DNA from: Acinetobacter sp. CS-2
GTDB taxonomy: Bacteria; Pseudomonadota; Gammaproteobacteria; Pseudomonadales; Moraxellaceae
Direction of reading: 5' to 3'
Length of the DNA: 64,000 nt
NCBI RefSeq assembly: GCF_016599715.1
Contig: NZ_CP067019.1
Location: 1,116,001-1,180,000, forward strand
Shown here: positions 43,742 to 51,655 of the stretch, piece after piece
Numbering within the stretch: the stretch's first letter is position 1
Layout: each line of letters begins with the position of its first letter
Notes under the pieces: model-generated
Databases searched by the model: none
Told to the model about the DNA's origin: nothing
Seen by the model: only the letters and a program-made list of their open reading frames with translations
Program-made: the position numbers and the translations under genes

Positions 43742-45574
43742 GTGTGCCGCAGCAAGCGGCGTAAGAGATGAGGGTATGGCCCCTCGCTATCGGCTTGCAG
43801 GAGCAGGTAGCAAACCACCATAAGCGGCTTGGATCAAAAGTCCCGGTCGTGAGCGTTATGGAAAAGGCATCGTAGAGATGTCAGGTAAGAATTAGGAAGG
43901 CGAACAACAGTGAACTGCCGTTCAAGTGTCGAAAGTACTCAAATGACATCAAAACCGGGGATGGAAGTTACCCCGCGATTAGTTTGGCCGTTACCTGCTT
44001 ACGGGCCATTCGGTGTCCGGCGTAGAGGCAGCGCGATCCTAATTCAGGCTCTTACGTTGAACTGCGGGAACCTTCGGTGGCGATGTCAAGCGAAAGGCAC
44101 AAGCTCAAAAGGCAAGGCTGATAATAGCAATGCGTCACCAAGGGGCGGAGCAACTCGTAGTAGTGTTGAAGTTACTGTAATGGTAATGGAGCGAAGGGGT
44201 TGCATTATCCAGGTCTACGGATTTGTCAACTGTGCAAGCAGGAGGAGCAAAACTTTATGACCAAACCATTTAACATTCCTAAAGCGTTAATCTGGGAGGC
44301 ATTTAAAAAAGTCAAAGAGAATGGTGGCGCTCCAGGCGTTGATCATGAATCTATTGAGCAATTCGAAAAGCATTTAAAGAACAACCTATACAAACTATGG
44401 AATCGACTTTGTTCTGGCAGTTATTTTCCACCGCCAGTTAAGGCTGTTCCGATTCCAAAGAAGTCAGGTGGCGTGCGTATACTAGGTATTCCAACAGTTG
44501 CAGATCGAGTCGCGCAAACAGCAGTTAAGCTCTTATTAGAGCCGAAAATTGATCCATTATTTCATCCAAACTCATATGGATATCGTCCGGGGCGTTCTGC
44601 CCATGATGCAATTGCGATAGTGAGGAGACGAAGTTGGGATTATGACTGGGTTGTGGAATTTGATATCAAAGGTCTCTTTGATAACATCGACCATGATTTA
44701 CTCATGCGTGCACTCAAGAAACACTGTGAAATTCCATGGATTCTTTTATATGTGCAACGTTGGTTAAAAGCACCAATGCAACACATAAATGGCCATCTTT
44801 TAGAAAGGAATCGCGGCACACCACAAGGTGGTGTTGTGAGTCCTTTATTGGCGAATTTATTTATGCATTATGCTTTTGATATGTGGATTACGAAACATCT
44901 TCAAAGTGTACGGTTCTGCCGTTATGCAGATGATGGCGTAATTCATTGTCGGAGTTTATCTCAAGCCAAACTTGTTTTACAAAAGATCGATGCACGATTT
45001 CGTGAATGTGGTCTCGAATTGCATCCAGACAAGACAAAGATTGTTTATTGCCAAGATATTAATCGTCGTAAAGCATATCCCGATGTTCAATTTACTTTTC
45101 TCGGGTACACGTTTAGGCCCCGTAAGGCTGTGGACAAGTATAAAAGAGTTTATGTAAATTTCTCTCCTGCAGTCAGTCGTGATGCACTTAAAGCAATGCG
45201 ACAGACTATTCGGAAATGGCATCTACATCTGATGTGTAATCGCGAATTAAGTGATTTATCTGCAATATTCAATCCAATTCTTCAAGGTTGGCAGCAATAC
45301 TATGGTCGATTCCATGGTTCAGCAATGTCAGCGATCTGGCAACACATGAATGCTTATCTTATACGCTGGATGAGGCGTAAGTATAAAAACTTGGCCCGTC
45401 ATAAAAGACGGGCTAGATATGCCTTAGGGCGACTTGCGCGTGATTTTCCAAATGCCTTTGTGCACTGGAAAATGGGATGTTTACCATCGGTTGGATAATG
45501 GGAGCCGGATGAGCTGAGAGGTTCATGTCCGGTTCTGCGAGGGGCTAAGGGTGAAATTCCCTTGGTCTACTCAC
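43742..45574 (+). mobile_element. Group II intron with maturase, inserted behind a terminator
   Basis: The intron starts with GTGTG directly after the terminator T run. Domain V is at 45502-45535 (GAGCCGGATGAGC stem, GAGA loop, two-base bulge, 34 bases). Domain VI follows with a bulged A near 45569 and the intron ends near TCAC at 45574 (uncertain by two bases). About 500 bases of structured RNA (domains I-III) precede the reverse transcriptase gene in domain IV. Insertion right behind a terminator is the hallmark of class C introns. The maturase has no endonuclease domain, which also fits. Confidence 0.92.
44257..45498 (+). CDS. ltrA: Group II intron reverse transcriptase / maturase
   Basis: A 413-residue protein with reverse transcriptase blocks: GVRILGIPTVADRVAQ, NSYGYRPGRSAHDA, FDIKGLFDNIDHDLL, GTPQGGVVSPLLANL and the active-site YADD in FCRYADDGVI. 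A maturase (X) domain follows (NPILQGWQQYYGRF). No HNH endonuclease domain follows; the protein ends in MGCLPSVG. AGGAGG precedes ATG 44257. It splices its own intron and drives its mobility. Confidence 0.96.
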   Translation: MTKPFNIPKALIWEAFKKVKENGGAPGVDHESIEQFEKHLKNNLYKLWNRLCSGSYFPPPVKAVPIPKKSGGVRILGIPTVADRVAQTAVKLLLEPKIDPLFHPNSYGYRPGRSAHDAIAIVRRRSWDYDWVVEFDIKGLFDNIDHDLLMRALKKHCEIPWILLYVQRWLKAPMQHINGHLLERNRGTPQGGVVSPLLANLFMHYAFDMWITKHLQSVRFCRYADDGVIHCRSLSQAKLVLQKIDARFRECGLELHPDKTKIVYCQDINRRKAYPDVQFTFLGYTFRPRKAVDKYKRVYVNFSPAVSRDALKAMRQTIRKWHLHLMCNRELSDLSAIFNPILQGWQQYYGRFHGSAMSAIWQHMNAYLIRWMRRKYKNLARHKRRARYALGRLARDFPNAFVHWKMGCLPSVG

Positions 45575-45605
45575 CCTAATTCAAAACACTTGCGGGGTTT
45601 CAAAT

Positions 45606-46526
45606 ATGAAAACAAATTTAGCACATAAGCAGGGGATAGACAACGAAATATCGTTACACCCATCCACTGTTAAAAAATTAGAGCGACAAGCTATGTCGAA
45701 GAAAGATGAGGGGTACTCGCCTTTACCTAATTTCATCTGTGATGATGGGTATTTAGCCGTACTAAACGGTGATGCAATTAAATGTATCGTGCTCTTGAAT
45801 AGACACATTAAGGGATTTCACCTTGAGCAAAAAGCGATGGGTGAGGTTTTAATAATGAAGATCACCGGAATTAAGGATAAAAGAACCGTACGCAAATGCA
45901 TGGCTGAATTGGCTAAATTCCAGCTAATCAGCATCACCAAATCAAGGGGCAAAAGTAGCACCTACACTTTAACTTTAGATGATCGAATTTCTATTGAAGA
46001 TGTAGCATCAAATGTAACTACTTCTAATGCATGTACATTAAATGCAGTTACATCTCATGTCACCACACCAGTGACATCAAATGCTACTACACCAGTAGCA
46101 TCAAATGTAACCACCACCAGTGACATCAAATGTCACTCTGTAAAAGAAATAGATTTAAAAGAAAATATTAAAGAAAACTTTAAAGAGAGTAACGCGCAAG
46201 AAAATTCAGTCGATGCAGTTTTAAATCTCTGGACACCAGATCTCCACTCTTTGAATTCTTGGTTGCAAAGATCAGGCGAAATGCCAATGACTCAAGAACT
46301 GGCAAACCAAGTTTTACTTGAAATCAATGCTCATTACGAACCACGTTTGAAATCAGGTCAACTTACTGACAGCCAGATGTATGCCAACTTTGTGAAGTGG
46401 GTGAAACGTGGTTACAAGCCTAAAGCTCAATCAAAAACAAATCTGAACGTCAACGATGCATGGGAAGGCATTCCTCAATTCCAAGGCCATGTTGAGCCAG
46501 TTGAAATACCGGAGGATTTTGTATGA
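45606..46526 (+). CDS. Replication initiator, DnaT-like C-terminus
   Basis: A 306-residue replication protein. The N-terminal part (about 35-120, LPNFICDDGYLAVLNGDAIKCIVLLNRHIKG then KDKRTVRKCMAELAKFQL) looks like a winged-helix origin-binding domain. A low-complexity Thr/Ser/Asn/Val stretch (about 133-178) is encoded by the iterons. The C-terminal part (WLQRSGEMPMTQELANQVLLEI, MYANFVKWVKRGY) resembles DnaT. With the DnaC-like gene downstream it would load helicase, like lambda O with P. Confidence 0.85.
   Translation: MKTNLAHKQGIDNEISLHPSTVKKLERQAMSKKDEGYSPLPNFICDDGYLAVLNGDAIKCIVLLNRHIKGFHLEQKAMGEVLIMKITGIKDKRTVRKCMAELAKFQLISITKSRGKSSTYTLTLDDRISIEDVASNVTTSNACTLNAVTSHVTTPVTSNATTPVASNVTTTSDIKCHSVKEIDLKENIKENFKESNAQENSVDAVLNLWTPDLHSLNSWLQRSGEMPMTQELANQVLLEINAHYEPRLKSGQLTDSQMYANFVKWVKRGYKPKAQSKTNLNVNDAWEGIPQFQGHVEPVEIPEDFV
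46002..46190 (+). other. Candidate prophage replication origin with iterons
   Basis: Copies of a 17-base iteron, consensus GT(G/A)(A/G)CATCAAATG(T/C)(C/A)AC, start at 46002, 46047, 46071, 46095 and 46120, with a degenerate copy between the first two. Spacing is 24-25 bases. The last copy, GTGACAT, CAA, ATGTCAC, is a perfect dyad. They lie in the coding region of the initiator and are followed by an AT- and purine-rich stretch (46140-46190). This mirrors the lambda origin in gene O. Confidence 0.75.
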
Positions 46527-47278
46527 ACGCCATGATCTCAATGAAATTTCAACAGGTACAGGCTTACTGCGCTGAACACAAAATTCAAAAAGTTCAAGCC
46601 GGACCTAATCAAATCTGTCCTGAGTGTGCAAAGAACCTGGTGAACAAGAACAACCAGGAGCATCAGGAATCTGTAAACAAGATGGTCCGTGAGTTGCACT
46701 TTGCAGGTGCCATGATTCCAGAGCGTCACAAGGATTCAGGCTTTAGAAATTACAACACGAATTTTGCTGGACAATCGAATGCCCTGAACAACTGTGTTGA
46801 GTTCTCAAGAGTCATGATTGCTGGTCAAAAGCGCAATTTCATCATGTCTGGTAAGACAGGTACAGGTAAAACCCATTTGAGCTGTGCGATAGCCAGAACG
46901 CTTTTGAACAAGGGAATTTATGTTCGCTATATCACTTCGGAAGATATGGCTAATGATATTGCCAATGCATGGAAGAGAGAGGCAAATGACAGTGAATCAA
47001 ACGCAATCTACCGGTTCACTGAGTATGACTTGCTGATCCTGGATGAATACGGCCTTCATGATCGTCATGAGAATCGCCTGCAACTGATCCACAAGGTTTT
47101 ATATTCACGCTATGACGCGGGTAAACCGACCATGCTGATTTCAAATCTTACATTGGCTGAATTGCAGAAGGATTTAGGGGATCGTCTTTGGTCTCGTTTT
47201 CAACATGATGGATTAACACTGGTTGAGTGTAATTGGGTGGATCAGCGTTTAGGGAAAAGCGCAGGGGGTGGGGTGTGA
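46523..47278 (+). CDS. DnaC-like helicase loader ATPase
   Basis: A 251-residue AAA+ ATPase. An N-terminal zinc-ribbon-like CPECAK precedes Walker A SGKTGTGKTHLS (about residue 110) and Walker B LLILDEYG. Sensor-type SNLTLAEL follows. The ATG overlaps the initiator stop by 4 bases. It probably loads host DnaB at the phage origin. Confidence 0.92.
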   Translation: MNAMISMKFQQVQAYCAEHKIQKVQAGPNQICPECAKNLVNKNNQEHQESVNKMVRELHFAGAMIPERHKDSGFRNYNTNFAGQSNALNNCVEFSRVMIAGQKRNFIMSGKTGTGKTHLSCAIARTLLNKGIYVRYITSEDMANDIANAWKREANDSESNAIYRFTEYDLLILDEYGLHDRHENRLQLIHKVLYSRYDAGKPTMLISNLTLAELQKDLGDRLWSRFQHDGLTLVECNWVDQRLGKSAGGGV

Positions 47279-47637
47279 GTTTTAAAGTTCCTGAAAAATT
47301 CAGAATAACTACTGGTCCATTGGGTAGCAATGAGAGTTTTGGAAACAATGGTGCTTTTTGGGTGAAGACCAAGAAATGCGTTTTCACTGTTATTGCTAGC
47401 GATCAGATGGGTTGGGAGCATGTCAGTGTTTCACTTCCAGTACGTTGCCCAACTTGGGAAGAGATGTGCTTCATCAAGTCACTATTTTGGGGTGAGACTG
47501 ATTGTGTAATCCAGTACCACCCGCCTAAAAGTGACTACGTGAACAATCACCCATATTGCTTGCACATGTGGCGACCAACCGAGCAATCATTACCAATGCC
47601 ACCAAGTTTTATGGTTGGTAAGGCAGGTGCAGCATGA
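47275..47637 (+). CDS. DUF7694-like phage protein
   Basis: A 120-residue protein starting with GTG, which overlaps the stop of the helicase loader gene (GTGTGA). ITTGPLGSNESFGNNGAFWVK, GWEHVSVS and CPTWEEMCFIKSLFW are typical of a family common in early phage regions. The function is not known. Confidence 0.75.
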   Translation: MSFKVPEKFRITTGPLGSNESFGNNGAFWVKTKKCVFTVIASDQMGWEHVSVSLPVRCPTWEEMCFIKSLFWGETDCVIQYHPPKSDYVNNHPYCLHMWRPTEQSLPMPPSFMVGKAGAA

Positions 47638-47849
47638 CCAGACTCCAATACTTATCACAATTCAGCAATGCGGTGCTTAGTCCTGAATTGAATACGTGTG
47701 CGATGCCACTCCCAAAGCATGGGTCAGCGTGGGCCACAGTTTTCGATCACAACCAGGGCGAAGTGAAATTAGATGAGATTGCATTTCGTAAAGCCTGGTG
47801 TGAACAGCAAATTGCTTTGATTGGTGAATTTGGTGCTGTGATGGGGTAA
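47634..47849 (+). CDS. Small phage protein, unknown function
   Basis: A 71-residue protein (MTRLQYLSQFSNAVLS) overlapping the previous gene by 4 bases (ATGA). No motif recognised. It belongs to the early operon. Confidence 0.6.
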   Translation: MTRLQYLSQFSNAVLSPELNTCAMPLPKHGSAWATVFDHNQGEVKLDEIAFRKAWCEQQIALIGEFGAVMG

Positions 47850-47855
47850 TGAAAC

Positions 47856-48119
47856 ATGAATGAACGAGAAACTGAATACGGCAAGGCTGCGGTTTTGGAT
47901 CGGGGCATTGATGTGTTGCTTGCAATCAAAAATACAAAGGTTGCTACTTCTGCGGAAATTCAAGCTCAAGCATTGCCAAATCTCTCGAAACGAGCAGTAC
48001 AACGATATTTGAAAAGCTTAGTTGTAATGGGGTTGGTTTATACCGTTGGAAACAATAACAGCGAGTACCGGTATTACCTAAGTGGAAAGGCAAAACAATT
48101 ATTTGGGATGGTTGCATGA
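47856..48119 (+). CDS. Small winged-helix protein
   Basis: An 87-residue protein with a likely winged-helix fold (VATSAEIQAQALPNLSKRAVQRYLKSLVVMGLVYTVGNNNSEYRYYLS). It may be a DNA-binding regulator of the early operon. Closest relatives are unknown to me. Confidence 0.65.
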   Translation: MNERETEYGKAAVLDRGIDVLLAIKNTKVATSAEIQAQALPNLSKRAVQRYLKSLVVMGLVYTVGNNNSEYRYYLSGKAKQLFGMVA

Positions 48120-48184
48120 CAGACCTAAATTTAGAAGAAGAGTTATTGTTGGAACAGGGATGGGAAGCGAATGAAGATTGGTGA
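48116..48184 (+). CDS. Possible 22-residue peptide
   Basis: MTDLNLEEELLLEQGWEANE and two more residues. The ATG overlaps the previous stop (ATGA) and the gene chain continues. At 22 residues it is at the limit of credibility. Confidence 0.35.
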   Translation: MTDLNLEEELLLEQGWEANEDW

Positions 48185-48189
48185 ATTGA

Positions 48190-48435
48190 ATGACCAAGAT
48201 TAGATGTGGAAAGTGTATTGCATGCACAAAGTTTAACGGTAGTCACGGGAATGGGTATCAGCCTTGCCATAATCCTAAAATACCTGTACCACCACAAATT
48301 CCTGCACCTCCAATACGGATTATAGGTTGTGATGATAGATCGACAAATAGCTCGGATTCATATGATTGGTTATTTGGGTTGTTTTGTGTGTATATCGGTA
48401 TAGCGATTGGTATTTGGTTAGTAAAGATTATTTAA
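48190..48435 (+). CDS. Small phage membrane protein with Cys-rich N-terminus
   Basis: An 81-residue protein. The N-terminal part has CGKCIACTKF and a further Cys (YQPCHNPK), possibly a zinc site. A proline-rich linker follows, and one membrane helix lies at the C-terminus (LFGLFCVYIGIAIGIWLV). GGTGA precedes the ATG. Function unknown. Confidence 0.55.
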   Translation: MTKIRCGKCIACTKFNGSHGNGYQPCHNPKIPVPPQIPAPPIRIIGCDDRSTNSSDSYDWLFGLFCVYIGIAIGIWLVKII

Positions 48436-48461
48436 ATTTAAGGTGAGATTGGAGGTGTGTG

Positions 48462-48626
48462 GTGATTAATGAATACTTGGTTTTAGATGATGCTGAATGT
48501 GGGAAGTGTCGAACACATGATGATGTAGTTATTGATGAGGATGGGGATTTAATTTGTACAGATTGCCTATTTGAAAGGACTTGTGACGAAATGTTTTCTG
48601 ATGAATATGATGGGGACGATGAATGA
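48462..48626 (+). CDS. Small zinc-ribbon protein (54 residues)
   Basis: A GTG start lies 6 bases behind GGAGG. The product has two C-x-x-C pairs (CGKC at residues 13-16 and CTDC at 32-35) and a strongly acidic tail (DEYDGDDE). Its stop overlaps the start of the RuvC-like gene, which supports its reality. Confidence 0.65.
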   Translation: MINEYLVLDDAECGKCRTHDDVVIDEDGDLICTDCLFERTCDEMFSDEYDGDDE

Positions 48627-49078
48627 AAATCCTCATTGGCATAGATACAGGAGTAAACACCGGTTTCGCCGTTGCTATTGATAGTGGCAACGGTGGAGAC
48701 CTGCAAAAAGTTGAATGTTTATCCATTACTCAAGCTATGGCCAATATTAATGACTTAGTAACTGAGCATGGAAAAGAAAACATAAAACTTTATATCGAAG
48801 ATGCACGTTTACGAACTTGGTTTACAGGTGGGCGAGAAAAGGCGCAAGGGGTTGGATCTGTTAAGCGTGATGCTCAAATTTGGGAATCTTGGTGTAAAGA
48901 ACAAGATTTGAATTACATCATGATCCATCCAAAAGCAAACGCAACTAAAACAAAAGCAGATGTATTTAAAAAAAGAACAGGCTGGTCAGGTCGCACCAAC
49001 GAGCATGCTCGTGATGCAGCAATGTTGGTTTTTCGCCGTTTCTATAAACCATCCATTGAAAAGTCAGAATTATTTTAG
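48623..49078 (+). CDS. RuvC-like resolvase / RNase H-fold nuclease
   Basis: A 151-residue protein with IGIDTGVNTGFAV at the N-terminus (catalytic Asp), YIEDARL (Glu) and NEHARDAAMLV (C-terminal Asp). This is the acidic pattern of phage RuvC-like Holliday junction resolvases. It may process replication or packaging intermediates. It overlaps the zinc-ribbon gene by 4 bases. Confidence 0.8.
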   Translation: MKILIGIDTGVNTGFAVAIDSGNGGDLQKVECLSITQAMANINDLVTEHGKENIKLYIEDARLRTWFTGGREKAQGVGSVKRDAQIWESWCKEQDLNYIMIHPKANATKTKADVFKKRTGWSGRTNEHARDAAMLVFRRFYKPSIEKSELF

Positions 49079-49086
49079 AGGGCAGT

Positions 49087-49482
49087 ATGCAGGACGATAT
49101 TTCAGATTTGAAAGGTGATTTACACGCAATTGCTGAAGTATTGGGCAGACAAAAGGCATTGTATTTGGTGAGTAAGTGTCCGCGCTACAAGGTCGAAAAA
49201 CGACAGGGTGCAGGACAGTTATTGTTATATGTACCAAAGCTGAAAAACTTTGATCTGAAACATAATCTGGTGCAAATGCTGGGTTATGAGGATGCGTATA
49301 AACTTAGCCAACATTTTGGCGGTGAGCTATTAACACTTTCCCAGTGCAAACAGATTATCCTGAAAAATCGCAATCTAGGCATTAAGGCCATGCTGCAGCA
49401 GGGGTTTAAAAAAGAGCAGATTGCAGAGTTCTTTGATTTAACGCCGCGTGCGGTTTGTATGGTTGCTTCTGGCACTAATTAA
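49087..49482 (+). CDS. Mor-like late-gene regulator
   Basis: A 131-residue protein. The C-terminal half (FGGELLTLSQCKQIILKNRNLGIKAMLQQG, QIAEFFDLTPRAVCMV) resembles the Mor/C transcription activator helix-turn-helix, and the N-terminal half is variable. It is the last gene before the late region, in the position of an antiterminator or late activator. Role inferred. Confidence 0.7.
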   Translation: MQDDISDLKGDLHAIAEVLGRQKALYLVSKCPRYKVEKRQGAGQLLLYVPKLKNFDLKHNLVQMLGYEDAYKLSQHFGGELLTLSQCKQIILKNRNLGIKAMLQQGFKKEQIAEFFDLTPRAVCMVASGTN

Positions 49483-49541
49483 CTATTAGGTGATATATTA
49501 ATCAATAAGTAAAACTTTAGAACCAAAGAAAAGAGATAAAT

Positions 49542-50174
49542 ATGTCATTTATTAATGGGTTGTTTGCAATACTAACTTTAGTTTTGTTCATTTTGTTAAT
49601 TATCGGGTTAATTAAACCAAGCGTTGTTAAAATGAAGACCAGAGGGAAAGCATTTTTAGTATTTTTTGTAGGCATGATTATTTCATCTTTAATTTTTGAT
49701 GCAACCATGTCGGATGAAGAGAAGGCTCAAGCACAAGCAGCAGCCGTAAAAGATGCTGAGAAAGAAAAAGCAGTAGAGGTTCAAGAGGAAGTGAGTGAAG
49801 TCCTAACTCAAGCCGAAACTAAGCAAGAAGAGCTACCAGCAGAGCCAGTGGGGGAAAGCCTAACCAGACCGCAACTGAATGCAGTTAGATCAGCAGAGAA
49901 TTATCTGAGCTTTACTGGATTCTCACGTGATGGACTTATACAGCAACTGTCATCCAGTGCTGGTGATGGTTATGATGTTGCTGATGCTACTGTTGCAGTT
50001 GATAGTTTGAATGTTGACTGGAATGAGCAGGCAGTCAGATCTGCAAAGCAATATCTTGAGCTCACAGGATTCTCTTGCAGTGGCCTTGTTGAGCAGCTCT
50101 CATCGAGTGCGGGTAGTAAGTACACTGTGGATCAGGCTAGATATGGAGCACAACAAGCTGGCGCTTGTTCATAA
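49542..50174 (+). CDS. Ltp-family protein, superinfection exclusion candidate
   Basis: A 210-residue protein: two N-terminal membrane helices (about 4-24 and 36-53), a charged linker, and two Ltp repeats (about 108-150 and 156-203), each with AxxYLxxTGFSxxGLxxQLSSSAG. The same repeat occurs in the host-surface lipoprotein Ltp of Streptococcus phage TP-J34, which blocks DNA entry by other phages. This protein has no lipobox and is anchored by helices. It has its own leader and terminator, so it is probably expressed from the prophage. Confidence 0.8.
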   Translation: MSFINGLFAILTLVLFILLIIGLIKPSVVKMKTRGKAFLVFFVGMIISSLIFDATMSDEEKAQAQAAAVKDAEKEKAVEVQEEVSEVLTQAETKQEELPAEPVGESLTRPQLNAVRSAENYLSFTGFSRDGLIQQLSSSAGDGYDVADATVAVDSLNVDWNEQAVRSAKQYLELTGFSCSGLVEQLSSSAGSKYTVDQARYGAQQAGACS

Positions 50175-50212
50175 CCTGATTAAAAATGATCCATGCATAA
50201 GTTAATATAACC

Positions 50213-50242
50213 AAAGCCCTTCAATGTGAGGGGCTTTTTTAT
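50213..50242 (+). terminator. Terminator behind the Ltp-like gene
   Basis: AAAGCCCT and AGGGGCTTT arms with an 8-base loop and six T isolate this gene from the lysis cassette. Confidence 0.8.
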
Positions 50243-50325
50243 TACCTGGTGAAAAACTACATAATGAATAAAAACATGGAATAAAGTGAAATTGTCAAAA
50301 ATGAATCCAAGAGACTTGCAAAATA

Positions 50326-50706
50326 ATGAACTTGCATGATTTGTACGCAGCTTTAATGAAGATTTTAGGGGATTTTCAGTATTTCATTGCTGGTGCAATA
50401 GGAGCCGCAATTGTGACTAGATACCATAAAGACCAACTCAAAAACCCTGCTGATTATGCTGTTTTTATTCTGTCTGGTGCGTTTATGGCGCATTACTTAA
50501 CGCAGTTAGTTGTTCTCATTTCCGGCAAGTTCGGATGGGCTATTGATGTAGCTAGTGCTGGGGCAGTTGGATTTTTACTTGGTTCGTTCGGTGGTTTGAT
50601 TTTTCAGGAAATTATTAGCTACATCAAGTCTGGCGCATGGAAGGAAATGTCCTTGCGTCAGTATTTTGTCGAACTGTTTAAGGCTTGGATAGGTAAGGGG
50701 AAATAG
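50326..50706 (+). CDS. Putative holin
   Basis: A 126-residue protein with three or four hydrophobic segments (about 18-32, 47-67, 74-97) and charged ends. It lies immediately before the endolysin gene. It fits a class I-type phage holin, but no sequence family is certain. Confidence 0.75.
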   Translation: MNLHDLYAALMKILGDFQYFIAGAIGAAIVTRYHKDQLKNPADYAVFILSGAFMAHYLTQLVVLISGKFGWAIDVASAGAVGFLLGSFGGLIFQEIISYIKSGAWKEMSLRQYFVELFKAWIGKGK

Positions 50707-50708
50707 TA

Positions 50709-51158
50709 ATGTCAGACTTTGAACAGCAAATTACCCGTTTATTACGTGCTGAGGAAGGCGAGGTCTTAACCGAGTACAAGGACCATCTCGGCTACTCAAC
50801 CATCGGTGTGGGGCGCCTGATCGACAAGCGCAACGGCGGTGGAATCACGGCGGAAGAGTCAGCTTTCTTATTGAAGAACGATATTCAAAAGCGCATTACT
50901 GCACTAGAAGCAAAATTACCCTGGATTAAAACACTTGATGATGCACGCCGTGGCGTATTGCTATCAATGGCTTTTCAGATGGGTGTCGATGGTCTACTCG
51001 GTTTTAAGAACACATTAGCCATGATCCAGGCAGGAAAATACACAGAGGCCGCTAATGGCATGATGAATTCAAAATGGGCCAAGCAAACGCCGTCACGTGC
51101 TCAGCGCCATGCAGAACAGATGCGCACAGGCAAATGGGTCATTAAGGCAGGATTCTAA
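50709..51158 (+). CDS. Endolysin, T4-type lysozyme (GH24)
   Basis: A 149-residue muramidase. The catalytic triad with exact T4 spacing is Glu16, Asp25, Thr31 in EEGEVLTEYKDHLGYSTIGVG. The C-terminal part ends near TPSRAQRHAEQMRTG, also typical. Unlike the prophage 1 endolysin it has no anchor segment, so it needs a classical holin. Two bases separate it from the holin gene. Confidence 0.95.
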   Translation: MSDFEQQITRLLRAEEGEVLTEYKDHLGYSTIGVGRLIDKRNGGGITAEESAFLLKNDIQKRITALEAKLPWIKTLDDARRGVLLSMAFQMGVDGLLGFKNTLAMIQAGKYTEAANGMMNSKWAKQTPSRAQRHAEQMRTGKWVIKAGF

Positions 51159-51655
51159 TGAATATCAGATTAATTATCGGATTGTTGTGTGTTGCATTCA
51201 TTTCTTATGTGTCCTGGTGCAGTTATGATTATGGCTATAAGAAAGCACGAACAGAACAAATCGATAGTTATGAGAGCATGATTCAGCAACTGAAGGCTGA
51301 TGTAGGCAAGGCGCTCCAACGTGAGCGTATTGCTTATGCTAAACAAGAGCAAATTGAATCCAACTATCTTGCCAAACACAAGGAAATCGAGCACAATGCG
51401 AATAGCACTATTGATGAGTATCGCACTAACAATGTTAGGTTGCGTGAGTCACTCAAAGCCAAACAATGTCCCGATGTGTCCTCAGTTGCCAGCAGCACCA
51501 GCGGCAATCATGCAGAAACAACAGGCGGACTTCTCGACACAGATGTCGAGTTTCTTATTCGTCAAGCCGCAAGGGCAGACCAAGTCGCAGAGCAACTAGC
51601 AGCTGCGCAGCAACTCCTAGAGCAAGATCGGGAGGTGTGTAATGGTCAGACGTGA
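51158..51655 (+). CDS. Inner-membrane spanin, Rz-like
   Basis: A 165-residue protein with an N-terminal membrane anchor (about residues 5-22) followed by a long coiled-coil region (residues 40-160). It overlaps the endolysin stop by one base, and a lipoprotein gene is nested inside it. This is the standard Rz layout, and it forms the i-spanin. Confidence 0.85.
   Translation: MNIRLIIGLLCVAFISYVSWCSYDYGYKKARTEQIDSYESMIQQLKADVGKALQRERIAYAKQEQIESNYLAKHKEIEHNANSTIDEYRTNNVRLRESLKAKQCPDVSSVASSTSGNHAETTGGLLDTDVEFLIRQAARADQVAEQLAAAQQLLEQDREVCNGQT
51396..51599 (+). CDS. Outer-membrane spanin lipoprotein, Rz1-like (nested)
   Basis: A 67-residue product read in another frame wholly inside Rz. The signal MRIALLMSIALTMLGC ends in a lipobox; a Pro-rich stretch follows (PQLPAAPA), as in Rz1. 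It pairs with the i-spanin at the outer membrane. The nesting is complete, unlike prophage 1, where Rz1 runs past Rz. Confidence 0.8.
   Translation: MRIALLMSIALTMLGCVSHSKPNNVPMCPQLPAAPAAIMQKQQADFSTQMSSFLFVKPQGQTKSQSN

Noticed and set aside
43910..44260. 117-codon frame in the 5' part of the group II intron
   Set aside because: It lies in the structured RNA domains of the intron and overlaps the maturase start. Its sequence has no family.
46002..46136. CRISPR array
   Set aside because: The repeat units are 17 bases with spacers of only 7-8 bases, imperfect and inside a coding gene. They fit iterons, not CRISPR repeats.
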